This document shows, one piece after another, positions 21,656-32,002 of a stretch of 64,000 bases of DNA. Below the pieces are notes generated by a model, which saw only the letters and a program-made list of their open reading frames with translations, had not been told where the DNA came from and did not search any database. A program made the translations under genes and the position numbers. The stretch is taken from positions 18,084,357 to 18,148,356 of the forward strand of contig NC_084710.1 of the NCBI RefSeq assembly GCF_033807575.1. The letters are read 5' to 3'. Every line of letters starts with the position of its first letter. The first letter of the stretch is position 1. This DNA is from Cydia pomonella (taxonomy: Eukaryota; Arthropoda; Insecta; Lepidoptera; Tortricidae).

Positions 21656-22639
21656 AGTAATTCTTAAGAGCTGGCAAGGGTAATCTTAAAGCATCGTCAG
21701 GTTGATGATTTGAATGATGCATTGCAAAATTTTTCACAATCCAGCTGCGTATTCGCGACTAACCACAATTCCAAAGTAAACAAGTAGTAAAGAAAGACTA
21801 GTAGTATAAAGTTTTGATCAGTATAAAACAAGCTTTCAAATCATGGCAAACTTTTTTTAATAAAAGTTTTGTATTACATTTTATCAGTCAAACCCTTTGT
21901 GACAGAACTTATGACCTAACTAAGTACACAGTTCATAGTAAAATTCATTCAATCATAAAAACATAACCGTCAAAGTAGTTTTCATTCTAACTTTTAGTTT
22001 TTAAAATAGTTTTATAAAAAACTTTTGATGATATTTTTCTCTTAAATGGTATTCGAATTATTTGTTTTATCCGGATATCAACTTAACAATTATCCGGATA
22101 GTAAACTGGACAGATATCCGGATAAAACGGTTATCCGGATTGCAAGCCCTTCTACCTCCATGTCCTGTATTGATGTACAGAAATAGGAACATCTTTAATT
22201 GAAATTAACTAAAGGGAGTACCTACTTACTTAGGTTAAGTCTTACACAATTGTGCAATAAAACTATCAATGAAAAAGGTGGTGTACAGTCGATTCAAACC
22301 TCTTTACAGGCCAACAATTCTAAAATATTATAATACGCGCCTAAGACACTGACAATAATGTGGTGTTAATATATTTTTGGAATATCAGCTAGAGTGCATG
22401 TTCAGATATTTTTGATTTTTGAGCACCTCAGTCGCTCCAATATTTTTGATGGCCACTGTACATCATATTTTTTCCTAGCAACATGTTATTAGCTGATATA
22501 GAGTTAATAAAAAAAAGATAAAATTATACCAACAATTTATTAGAACAGTTCTAAAACAACACATTAGGTACGTGATTGACTTTGTCAACAAAACAAGACT
22601 CATAAATTATTTTGATTGCAGGATGGGTTGTCAAGCTGT

Positions 22640-24685
22640 CTATCCTGCTTGTTGATTGCTGGCCCAGTCATTCCAACTGCCTAAATAATTCCTTGTACTG
22701 AAAAAAAAAGAAAAAATAACTGCACTGGGGTATATAATTTACCTATGTCATTGTTTTAAGTTTAACCTGTTGTCAGTGTTTAATAATGATCCTAATCGAA
22801 TTTTAGTCATCTTATTGCATTTTATACAAGAATGATTTGCTCTATACAGCTCAAACAAGGTCAACACAAATTCTACTTCTTCCTCGTTTCCTCTCCATTC
22901 TGCACGATTTGCCTTCCTAATAATAGGCACCATAGGATAAAGGGAGCAAGGCATTGACGTATATGTCTTGGGGCAAGGTTAACCTTTCGAGACCCGGACA
23001 AATATAGCGACATTCCGTCATTGGTTCTTGAAGCTGGCTACCCAGGGAGCCCACAGGTCTCGAAAGGTTAATCAGTTATGGTGTACAACTTAATTAATTT
23101 ATGATTTAAAGCTAACATGATCATAGGCCGTGGCCAGTAGATGTATTAGACTGCACAATGATAAAAACTTACTTTTTATACCCTGCACTGATAGCTTCCT
23201 GCTGAGCCTTGCCAGACCTCTTTCCAATCATGCAATAAAATATTATCTCAGTGTTTGCAGATGGCTTCTGTCTATTGAAAGTCTTCTGGAACTGTTTGTC
23301 TGACATTTCACCAAGCACTTGTGGAACTGTACCCACTGGAAGATGAAAGAAGCATAATGGATAGGTTGTCTGGAAGAGATCGCTCTTTAGGGATAAGACC
23401 GCCTGTTGCCTGCCTCTATCACTAATCAATTGTTTTTCGTTAAGCTGTATCTTTTACTCAGGTGTGTCAATAAAGAGTATTATATCTAATGGACAGTTTT
23501 TATAGTATTTTGTAACATAGAATTCCATGGGATATTCCATACAAATACATTTTTATCAGGTTTTATTTTTCACACACAATGGTAGACAAATTTGTGGAAT
23601 GCTCCATTAATACAAAAATAGCAATTTTGATTGTGTATTAAACCTTTAAATTTAAAACCAATATGGTAAAACCAGTAGCCATTCTTGATTGATAACTAAA
23701 ATAACTTAACCTAAGTGTATTTTTACCAATGTAATTATCTTAAGATAAAGTGATATACATATAATGTAAAGCGATTAATTGAACTGTTTGATGTGTAAAT
23801 ATGTTATACATATTTATAAATAAACGAAATGAAATGAAATAAAAAACTCACAAGGTATATTAATGCTATTTGGTATTTTCCCATGTTCCTTAACTTCATC
23901 AGGCTCTCTGACATCAACAATCAAAACAGAGGAGTTCCTTGTAGCTTTCTTCACGTAATTATAATCAGCAGTCAATGTTGGTGGTTCAATTTTCTCCGAA
24001 TATAAACGTGTGAAATATCCATTTTGTGATCTAAAAGCTCTGGGAAATATATCTGTAAAAGAGTGGGCACATTAGTTTCTAGAATTATTGAGAGTCTGCA
24101 GCAAGCTAGGCTGAATTTTACCTTCCTGTATGGTACAGAGTATCATTCTCATTTTAAAACTATGTGTTAGATTTTAATGAAACTGCATATACAGTGACAT
24201 GACTCCAGAGGGCTTACCGCGAACCACGTTCGACGTGTTGCCTCTCTGTCACACTTGTGAATTCGTACGTAAGTGTGACAGGGAGTCAACGTGGTTCGCG
24301 GTAGGCCCTCAGCTTATAAAACAAACGAAATCGAGCAAAAACATGTTTTGTATTAAAAACTTAAATTCGCTGTATACAATTTAAACTACGGTATCTGAAG
24401 CTAAATAAACTAAACCTTATCGGCTTATCCTATTGTAAGTACAAAATTTCAGAGAAATCTAGCTAGTCGTTTTAAAATGAGAGCGTAACTACGTTTGTAT
24501 GGAGGAACGAGCTTGCTGTGGACTCCTAAGTCATCATAATAAAAAGGTATGTGATAAATATTATTACAATAAGCAGCAAAGTTAGAAAATTTCATCGAGC
24601 TTTGCATCGCAGCGGTTTTCAGGCAGTTGTAGGTGGGCAGAATAATAGCTCGGCATATTCCACGGGTAAACATTTGCCGAAACAT
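22640..24685 (-). CDS. Single-domain rhodanese (CG4456-like), copy 2
   Basis: Exons 24568-24685, 23852-24052, 23173-23335 and 22640-22697 join in phase to 179 aa. I chose the ATG at 24685 (MFRQMFTRGICRAI), which gives a presequence-like basic N-terminus; an open frame reaches further upstream. The domain reads VLIVDVREPDEV, GKIPNSINIP and FYCMIGKRS, so the catalytic Cys is kept but the loop differs from copy 1 (MIGK for KSGR). The end is YLGSWNDWAS. Exons 3 and 4 are exactly as long as in copy 1 (163 and 58 nt) with the same phases, showing gene duplication. The exon 1 donor (GTAATA) is weak. AATAAA lies at 22536-22541 on the minus strand. Confidence 0.88.
23355..23440 (+). repeat. SINE-like fragment in intron 2 of rhodanese copy 2
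   Basis: Contains CTGGAAGAGATC, AGGGATAAG and CCGCCTGTTG, blocks also present at 54186-54215. Its edge is about 20 bp from the exon 3 acceptor. Confidence 0.5.
24198..24311. mobile_element. Hairpin MITE, copy 1
   Basis: Near-perfect inverted repeat: GAGGGC, TACCGCGAACCACGTT and TGTCACACTT on the left are mirrored on the right. A diverged copy is at 48142-48256. It lies in intron 1 of the second rhodanese gene. Confidence 0.8.
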
Positions 24686-25091
24686 TATTGTTGAGTATTG
24701 TTCCTTGTATATGCGATTTTTTTCGTAAAATTGTTCTTTTAATATTTGAAGATATTTATATTGTAAATAGAGTTCAAGAAACAATAATAATTTGAATTTT
24801 GGATTACTCAATACCAAGATTTCCTTACTTTTGAAATGACATTGACGTTTGTTTGACGTTTTAGTCAGGGTTTGCCAGACTGTAAATGATTAAATTTAAC
24901 TTTTTTTATGAAAAACTATTTTAGAGGTCTTTGGACGGAGTGCGGGACGGGTTGTGACGTTTAGAATCTTCTCGGCTCAAATTTTATTTTATTCAATCTA
25001 GGGGCGAATTTTATGCAAATATTATTTTATTTATTTATTTGTTCAATTATTGTATATATATTTCATTTTGTTGGGTTCAGTTCGTTTACAT

Positions 25092-26588
25092 ATGGCCGGC
25101 AGAGTGATGGGTTCTTCTAGCCCATCACCCAGGCCGGCCGATAATCTTACGATGGAGTCAAACTCCCCTTTAAGTCCTCCGGCGGTAGATCGCCAAGCAT
25201 CAATCTCTCCTGATATGGAAGACGAGTACGTTTTGGCTAAATCGTCATCCCTTAAAAGACCCGCGATTAATTTAAAGGAGACCTCGACTGACATTCCAAA
25301 AAAAACAAAAATAAGTCAATCGATGAAAACTCAAGCGTCCGCATCGCCCCCCATTGGTAGGCAGTGCTACACTCAATCGGACGTTGGTCCATATGTGATT
25401 CACGTGCAGATGAAGTCAGATTCATCTCCTGATAATGCACATGACGTTACACTACACCCCGTGAAATTTGGGCAATATTTGTGCTCTAATAATGTTAAAG
25501 GTCTGCTCGAGGGGGGAGTCCGTAAGATAGGCAGGAATCGGTTAAGCCTTGAATTTGCTAACGGTCTTTCTGCTAACAGGTTCCTAGAAACAGTCAATAA
25601 AGAGAACTCTCGTTACCTTGCGTTTATCCCGACTTTCAACGTGGCAAGAATGTTTATTATTCGAAATGTTCCCAAGGATCTGTCCAATGAAGAAGTAGCA
25701 GCGGGTACGGTAACGCCTGAAGGATTTGGTAAGATTATTAAGGCGAGACGCCTCAATGCAAAAAAGAAGGTAGGTGAAGGTCATGAATGGATTCCCACGG
25801 AGACAGTGGCTTTAACTATCGATGGGCAAAAAATACCCCAGAGAGTGTTCCTATTTCACAACTCTTTTCTCACTGATAAGTACAATTTGCCGGTAATTCA
25901 ATGCCGGCAATGCTGCAGGTACGGCCATGTTATGGCACACTGCAGATCACAGCCTCGCTGCTCAAAATGCAGCCAGTCACACCTTAGCTCGCAGTGTACT
26001 TCATTTAATGATGTAGTGTGCCTTTTCTGCTCTGGTGCTCATCCAGCCAATGACAAGAAATGCCCGGAATACAATCGGCAACTTAAAATTAAAGCTGCTA
26101 TGTCGGAGGAGGCTATATCATTTAGTGAAGCCTCCCATCTCTTCCCCTCATCAAAACGATCCTACGCCGAAGTTGCTGAATCGACTGCTACATCATCTTA
26201 CAAAAAAACCATTGCTATCACCAGGAAACCTAGGGCCCCTCTCCAATCGGGATATGATAAGATAGCCCATCAAGCAATAATTAATAGTTACAGAATCCCT
26301 GATCCTCAAAATGGTTGTGCTCTTCGCGAAATGCCGAATGCAGACTTAGGGAATCACCCTGACAGTGTCAACTCTTTCTTGCCTTCGTCTTCCCATCAAC
26401 CCCAGGATTCTTTCCGTGGAAAAACTCAACTAAATGACAGGGTCCTTGATTCTCTTCTAACCTCCTTGTTGATGCTTCTTAGTTTAGACAATTTACCGTA
26501 CCACGCTGCTTCCAAAATTGAATCCCTGTGCGTTATGCTTAATAAAAGACTTCAAGATGTGTACGGCAGTACAATGGAATTCGCGTAG
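25092..26588 (+). CDS. I-type ORF1: gag-like protein with three CCHC knuckles
   Basis: 498 aa from ATG 25092 (MAGRVMGSS). The N-terminal 100 aa are Ser/Pro-rich and likely disordered. A middle RRM-like region follows. Then come three zinc knuckles: CRQCCRYGHVMAHC, CSKCSQSHLSSQC and CLFCSGAHPANDKKC. These bind element RNA and help form the RNP. The C-terminal 150 aa show no motif. The last 32 nt overlap ORF2 in another frame, as expected if ORF2 is made by reinitiation. Confidence 0.88.
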   Translation: MAGRVMGSSSPSPRPADNLTMESNSPLSPPAVDRQASISPDMEDEYVLAKSSSLKRPAINLKETSTDIPKKTKISQSMKTQASASPPIGRQCYTQSDVGPYVIHVQMKSDSSPDNAHDVTLHPVKFGQYLCSNNVKGLLEGGVRKIGRNRLSLEFANGLSANRFLETVNKENSRYLAFIPTFNVARMFIIRNVPKDLSNEEVAAGTVTPEGFGKIIKARRLNAKKKVGEGHEWIPTETVALTIDGQKIPQRVFLFHNSFLTDKYNLPVIQCRQCCRYGHVMAHCRSQPRCSKCSQSHLSSQCTSFNDVVCLFCSGAHPANDKKCPEYNRQLKIKAAMSEEAISFSEASHLFPSSKRSYAEVAESTATSSYKKTIAITRKPRAPLQSGYDKIAHQAIINSYRIPDPQNGCALREMPNADLGNHPDSVNSFLPSSSHQPQDSFRGKTQLNDRVLDSLLTSLLMLLSLDNLPYHAASKIESLCVMLNKRLQDVYGSTMEFA

Positions 26589-29500
26589 TATTTTAAACAA
26601 AAAATCGGAATTATCATACCTTTACAATAAATATAACCCAATGCTTTTTGCTATAAGCGAAACTTGGCTTAAACCCCAGCAATTCTTCAAATTGCCGGGG
26701 TTTCTAGCATTAAGAGATGACAGGATGGATGGGTGGGATGGTTCGGCCCTTTTAATTAATAACAAAATCCCCTTCTACCAGTTACAACTTCCCGTTCACT
26801 CAGATAACATTTATATTGTTGCAGCCAGCATTAATAATATTTCTTACGTTTCAGTATACATTCCGCATCCTTCTATAGCAAATTTGAACGAATTCTTCTC
26901 AATTGTAAAGAATATTCCCAATCCGATTGTTATTATGGGCGATCTGAACTGTCACCATGCGTGCTGGGGTTCAGGCACTTCTGATAGCAATGGCAGGTAT
27001 TTACTTGGTTTATTAGATAAATTGAACCTTTGTTGTTTAAATGACGGCAGACCAACGAGACGTACGGCCCCTAATCAGATTTCCTCAGCAGTAGACTTAA
27101 CTCTTTGTTCATCCAATTTAGCCCCTCAACTATCATGGAATATCTCTTCCCTATCTCATAATAGTGATCATTTCCCTATATTTATTTCCTTACCTGGAAA
27201 CCTTAATTCCTCGGCCTCTCTTCCCCCGTTACTAAAGTATAGACTAGGTAAAGCAGACTGGGATAAATATTCTTCCACTTTAGATGACAAAATTCAGTCC
27301 CTCTTATCTGTCACTCACCCAAACTTAAATTCCGCTCACGAGTCATTCGTCTTTGCTATCCATAAATCAGCAGAGGAATCCATCCCTCTTAAAAAACCCT
27401 TCGTCCGTCGTAATAATAAGCCCTCACAACCATGGTGGGACTCAGAGTGTTCTGCCGCGGTAAAAGAACGAAATGAGGCTGAATTGGAATATACTAAAAA
27501 TATATCTATTGAAAATTACATCAAGTTCAAAAAAATAAGAGCGAAATGTCGTAAAATTCTCTCAATGAAGAAATCTGACGGTTGGAACTCTTTTTGTGAA
27601 TCTATTTCCCCCTCGACTCCCTCTACGCTAGTATGGAGGAATATACGGAGATTTCGTAGAGGCATTGCTCCTGTGTCAGCCTCTGGATCGTCTTTCAACT
27701 GGATTAATGATTTTTTAAATAAACTAGCCCCTCCTATTGCTCCTAATGAGTTTGATATTCCAGTTACTTACTCTTTTAACAGATCGGACAATCTATTGGA
27801 TAAGGATTTTAGTTTAGATGAACTCAAAACGGCTCTTACTGCAGTAACTGACTCATCCCCAGGGTCTGATGGTATTGTGTACTCCTTTTTGAAAAAAGCT
27901 GGCTCAACATGCCATGATTTCTTTTTAGATCTAATTAATAAAACTTTTGAGTCGGGTGATATCCCTGAATCGTGGAAGCACCAAATCATTCTTCCTATTC
28001 TGAAACCAGGAAAAGATCCCGAGCATTTCAACTCTTATCGCCCCATTGCTCTCTCTTCGGTACTATGCAAGATAGTTGAGCATATGCTTAAAAACAGATT
28101 GGAATGGTATGTTGAGAGTTCGGGATTTCTCTCAGAGTCCCAATTTGGCTTCAGAAAAGGAAGAAGTGTTACTGATAGCCATGCTCTATTATCGACAGAT
28201 ATCAGAATAGCCTTTTCTCAAAAACAATCTGTTGTTGCAGCCTTCCTAGACATATCAGCTGCCTATGACAATGTTCTCCTCCCGGTTCTCTGCAGGAAAT
28301 TGCGCTCCATAAGAATTCCGGAGAAGGTTGTGCTTTTCATTAATAATCTGTTATCAGGCAGAAAAATTACATTAAGAGTGCTTAATATGCATGATAATCC
28401 AAAAATTGTTTGGAGAGGTCTACCACAGGGCTCGGTTTTAAGTCCATTACTGTACAGTATATATACTTCTGACTTAGATCAGTCCATCAACCAGCATTGC
28501 AATGTCCTCCAGTATGCGGATGATATTGCAATATATTCGGCCCATAGGAACGTCGTTGATGCGTCCCATCACATAAACAATTCTCTTGCTTCTCTGGGTC
28601 TTTGGCTAGATGCCCATGGTTTAGACTTGTCACCTTCTAAGAGCTCTGCTCTAGTCTTTTTCAGAGGCAGAAATTGCCCTCCTATTAATGTGTCATTTCG
28701 TTCTCAAGCCATCCCGGTCCATAGGAATGTAAAATTTCTAGGTGTGACCTTTGATTCCAAACTATTATGGATTGAACATATTAATAGTACAATTGGAAAG
28801 TGTGAAAAAAATTTGAATATCATTCGAGCCCTATCAGGCTCATGGTGGGGAGCCCACCCATATTCTCAGAAATTATTATATAACGCTTTAGTTAGGTCTA
28901 TTCTTGATTTTGGTTCCATTATAATTGAGCCATGCCGTAAAAAAGATCTTAAAAAACTAGATAGGATTCAATCTAAAGCCCTAAGAATAGTTACTGGCGC
29001 CATGAGATCTTCTCCCATTAGAGCGCTTCAAGTAGAATGCGCTGATCCCCCCTTAAAGATTCGTCGCCAGTATTTAGCTGATAGATATTTATTCCGTGTT
29101 GCTCAATTAGAAAATCTCCCGATCTTCCCAAAGCTTCAACTATTACAATCTCATGTTGAAGTGAATCGGTTATGGCTTAGAAGACCAAAACCAAATCTTG
29201 TTACTAGTCTAGTTAGATTAAATAATATTGAGGCTCCGTTAATCCAATTCCCTAAGATTCCCATTTATACAGTGCCTTTCGAGGCCCTTATGTTCCAGCA
29301 AAAATCAGTGAACATAGGAGTCAACCGTAGTTCGACTGACGTCAATGACAGATTCCTGTCTACAGTAAGAACTAAATGGCAGGGATGGGATTTACTCTTC
29401 TCTGATGCTTCAAAATCAAATAATAGTTTAGTTGGATGTGCTTTCATTCATGACAATTTGAAGTCAACCCACAAATTTCAACTTCCCTCGGTCTGCTCTA

Positions 29501-30243
29501 TTTTCACCGGAGAATGCGTAGCCATTTTGAAAGCTGTTAAATATATAATAGAACACAGATTGCCTAAATCGGTAATTTTCTCTGATAGTCTCAGCTCGAT
29601 CCAGGCCATTACCTGTAGCTCTATTAAAAATTGCTCAAAATCCCCCATAATTTGCCTAATTAAAGAAGCTCTTTTCGCTTGCCATTTGCTAAATTTAGTA
29701 GTTCAATTATCATGGATTCCAAGCCACAAAGGCATTCATGGCAATGAAAAAGCGGATGAAGCTGCAAAAGAGGCGGCTACAAACGGTAATAGGTCCTTCT
29801 TTCGATGTTTCAGTAAGGACTTGGATGTAGTTTCCTCGGAAAAGCTACATTCTGATTGGTCAGATCTTTGGGTTACCAATAATAAATTACAGTTCTTTCA
29901 AATTCAACGAAAAATTTATTCTAAGCCTTGGTTTTTCAAATTTAAGTTTAAAAAAAAAGTAACGAGTAGTCTGATTCGCCTAAGGCTGGGTCATGTGTGT
30001 TCTCCGGAATTTCTATTCAGGATAAAGGTAAAAGGTAGCCCGGAATGCCAATGTGGTTATGGCGTAGGCACAATTGACCATATATTTTTCGAATGTCCGT
30101 TGAACCGTCTTTGCTTCTACGATCTCTTGCTCAAATTCAAAGTATCTCTCCCCTGTAATGTAAAGTCTCTTCTAGCTAGTTCTGAACCCAATGTATTAAA
30201 ACTGTTGGCATTTTTCCTTGATAAAAATAATATAAGTCTTTAA
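26557..30243 (+). CDS. I-type ORF2: endonuclease, reverse transcriptase, RNase H
   Basis: 1228 aa from ATG 26557. The APE-like endonuclease has Glu35 (SETW), GDLN (Asp129) and the SDH motif at 203-205. The reverse transcriptase has LDISAAYD, GLPQGSVLSPLLY and YADD at 653-656. RNase H follows with the four acidic residues Asp950, Glu986, Asp1010 and Asp1067. A C-terminal Cys/His cluster (CQCG with DHIFFEC) is also present. All catalytic residues I looked for are there and no stop or shift is visible, so this copy may encode an active enzyme. Confidence 0.92.
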   Translation: MCTAVQWNSRSILNKKSELSYLYNKYNPMLFAISETWLKPQQFFKLPGFLALRDDRMDGWDGSALLINNKIPFYQLQLPVHSDNIYIVAASINNISYVSVYIPHPSIANLNEFFSIVKNIPNPIVIMGDLNCHHACWGSGTSDSNGRYLLGLLDKLNLCCLNDGRPTRRTAPNQISSAVDLTLCSSNLAPQLSWNISSLSHNSDHFPIFISLPGNLNSSASLPPLLKYRLGKADWDKYSSTLDDKIQSLLSVTHPNLNSAHESFVFAIHKSAEESIPLKKPFVRRNNKPSQPWWDSECSAAVKERNEAELEYTKNISIENYIKFKKIRAKCRKILSMKKSDGWNSFCESISPSTPSTLVWRNIRRFRRGIAPVSASGSSFNWINDFLNKLAPPIAPNEFDIPVTYSFNRSDNLLDKDFSLDELKTALTAVTDSSPGSDGIVYSFLKKAGSTCHDFFLDLINKTFESGDIPESWKHQIILPILKPGKDPEHFNSYRPIALSSVLCKIVEHMLKNRLEWYVESSGFLSESQFGFRKGRSVTDSHALLSTDIRIAFSQKQSVVAAFLDISAAYDNVLLPVLCRKLRSIRIPEKVVLFINNLLSGRKITLRVLNMHDNPKIVWRGLPQGSVLSPLLYSIYTSDLDQSINQHCNVLQYADDIAIYSAHRNVVDASHHINNSLASLGLWLDAHGLDLSPSKSSALVFFRGRNCPPINVSFRSQAIPVHRNVKFLGVTFDSKLLWIEHINSTIGKCEKNLNIIRALSGSWWGAHPYSQKLLYNALVRSILDFGSIIIEPCRKKDLKKLDRIQSKALRIVTGAMRSSPIRALQVECADPPLKIRRQYLADRYLFRVAQLENLPIFPKLQLLQSHVEVNRLWLRRPKPNLVTSLVRLNNIEAPLIQFPKIPIYTVPFEALMFQQKSVNIGVNRSSTDVNDRFLSTVRTKWQGWDLLFSDASKSNNSLVGCAFIHDNLKSTHKFQLPSVCSIFTGECVAILKAVKYIIEHRLPKSVIFSDSLSSIQAITCSSIKNCSKSPIICLIKEALFACHLLNLVVQLSWIPSHKGIHGNEKADEAAKEAATNGNRSFFRCFSKDLDVVSSEKLHSDWSDLWVTNNKLQFFQIQRKIYSKPWFFKFKFKKKVTSSLIRLRLGHVCSPEFLFRIKVKGSPECQCGYGVGTIDHIFFECPLNRLCFYDLLLKFKVSLPCNVKSLLASSEPNVLKLLAFFLDKNNISL

Positions 30244-30739
30244 ATATTTTGTATGTATACAGCTATATGTGTTTATTTTTAATGTTATATTGTTTAATCT
30301 TTCATGTTATGTATATAATTCTCTAAATTCAAAATTCTGGGCTAAATCATAGGTGCACTCCTAAGTTTGTCCGTAATAAACTTGACGTTGGCAAAGTGCC
30401 CTGGCAGCAAAAGCCATTCTAACAAAAAAAAAAAAAAAAAAAAAACTTTTTTTATCATCATAGATGGTAGGATCGTATAGGGAGGGTCTGCCATCTTGTG
30501 GCCTGAATTGAAACCATAAATATGCACATGTACACGTCACGTGTTTTCTTGTGCATAGTAGGTTCAGCCATCTTGTGGGCTACATCGGAACAAAAAACAT
30601 CACATTTACGCCTCGCGCCAAAAATCTGACGGCTCCTGTGCTGCCTCCTAGAGTTCATGCACGCTCCCTATAAGGTGGTATAAGTTTCAATTCAAGATTT
30701 CAAGCTGTCATTTAATTTCATAATTTTTTTTTTAATGAT

Positions 30740-30830
30740 AGAATAGGCAAACGAGCAGACGGATCACCTGATGGTAAGCTATTACCGCCGCCCATGGACA
30801 CCTGCAACACCAGAGTTATTGCCAGGTGCG
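30740..30830 (+). repeat. Dispersed SINE-like repeat
   Basis: Contains GGCAAACGAGCAGACGG, CACCTGATGGTAAGC, CCCATGGACACCTGCAAC and ACCAGAG. Related pieces are at about 6608-6650 and 43732-43840. A common lepidopteran repeat; family not certain. Confidence 0.6.
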
Positions 30831-30898
30831 ACTTGTATTGAATTGAACATAGATACAATATTCCTAAAGATTAAGTCTAAGCCAGCTGTCACAGTAGC

Positions 30899-30916
30899 CA
30901 CACACACACATACACA

Positions 30917-30954
<38 letters not shown>
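30899..30954. repeat. (CA)n microsatellite
   Basis: A nearly uninterrupted CA run of about 55 bp follows the dispersed repeat. Confidence 0.95.
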
Positions 30955-30955
<1 letters not shown>

Positions 30956-31281
30956 CAACATTTTTATGTGTCATATCAATAAACTATCGGCATTTATTAC
31001 AATTTTAAATTTTATTTGAAAGCATTTCAACGAAGTACCTAAAATCAACAGAAAACCATTATAACACAACTTTATGTATTCTTATAACCAGTATGATTTC
31101 GTGAGTTCGATATTATGTACAAGAATCAACGGCGAAAATCCATGGGACACCGGCCAAAACAAACTAAAATATGTTTTCCACAATAATTGAGTTATTCTGT
31201 TATACCATAAAGTATCTATTCATTATCCATTAGCATTTCTATGTTGTTAATTTCCAGTGAAGATATCGAAGCTTCAAATAA

Positions 31282-31765
31282 GGGGGCGTCCACAAATTAC
31301 GTAACGCAAAATACCTAATTTTTTTACCCCCCCCCCCCCTCCCCTCATGTAACAGGACCGTCACGCTTATCTGGGACCCCCCCCCCCTTCAATTCCGTTA
31401 CGTAACAAGTGCTTTGTAAAAATCTTTAAGTTAATATTCAGAAAAGAAAGACAGGTGGTAGTATAGATACTTTTTAATCAAAAATCTGTCTGTTTTAATA
31501 AATCATTAAACTGTGGTTTCAAGAAATTTAATCATCTATGAACGGGTTTTGGTTCCATTTCTTAATACATTATATTAAAGGTAAATCAGAATCGCAAATT
31601 AGGGATGTGAAAAACAAAATTTTTTTTTTTTAAAGTATTATTATAAAATCATGCGTGACGTAACGCAACCCTTGACCCCCCTCCCTCCCCAACGTAACAG
31701 GACCGTAACGCTTGGCCTGCCCCCCCCCCCCTCCAATTTGCGTTACGTAATTTGTGGACGCCCCC
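31282..31765. mobile_element. Harbinger-like MITE with C-rich blocks
   Basis: Terminal inverted repeats GGGGGCGTCCACAAATTACG are flanked by TAA on both sides, a PIF/Harbinger-type 3-bp target duplication. Inside each end lies a second inverted block with GTAACAGGACCGT and a run of C. No coding frame. It lies just beyond the 3' end of the acyl-CoA synthetase gene. Confidence 0.75.
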
Positions 31766-31929
31766 TAATCGCTATTCCGTTCCGCTGTGTAGAGATAATC
31801 GATATATAACATGATTAAAATCGACAAGTCCATATCCCTAAAAACATGCTAAAACTCACACATACACATCTTGCCCACCACCTAAATGGCTACGGCTTGA
31901 GTATCAAATTTTGTACTGATAACAGACAA

Positions 31930-31947
31930 GGGGGGGGGGGGGGGGGT
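31930..31947. repeat. Poly-G run
   Basis: About 18 consecutive G, close to the end of the acyl-CoA synthetase gene. Confidence 0.9.
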
Positions 31948-32002
31948 TTGCTTGGTATTTAAATTATCGCATTTTTTTGGTGACACGACACGCTTTATTA
32001 AT

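Larger units (their letters stand above)
17944..22150. mobile_element. Composite hAT-like element with nested insertions
   Basis: The outer ends are inverted: AGGGCTTGCAAT at 17944 and ATTGCAAGCCCT ending near 22150 (the right copy reads GATTGCAAGCCCT). Next to each end are repeats of the palindrome TATCCGGATA. This matches the layout of hAT elements with subterminal palindromes. The flanks do not give a clean 8-bp duplication. The 4.2-kb interior has no intact transposase; it holds an RTE fragment, two inverted copies of a 5S-containing element, a mariner-type fragment and a 70-bp tandem repeat. It separates the two rhodanese genes. Confidence 0.6.
24910..30443 (+). mobile_element. Full-length I-group non-LTR retrotransposon
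   Basis: A 5.5-kb element bounded by a 12-bp direct repeat AACTTTTTTTAT at 24898-24909 and 30444-30455. It has about 180 bp of 5' UTR, two overlapping intact ORFs, about 180 bp of 3' UTR and a poly(A) tail of about 21 bases at 30423-30443. RNase H after the reverse transcriptase and three CCHC knuckles in ORF1 place it in the I group. Intact frames, a matching duplication and a long A tail indicate a recent insertion. It sits about 225 bp upstream of the rhodanese copy 2 start codon, in opposite orientation. Confidence 0.92.
30456..31281. other. Intergenic DNA with SINE-like and simple repeats
   Basis: No gene found. It includes the dispersed repeat at 30740-30830 and the CA microsatellite at 30899-30954. 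Confidence 0.4.

Noticed and set aside
24686..24817. Upstream N-terminal extension of rhodanese copy 2
   Set aside because: Open in frame but hydrophobic and unlike the family; the ATG at 24685 gives a presequence similar to copy 1.
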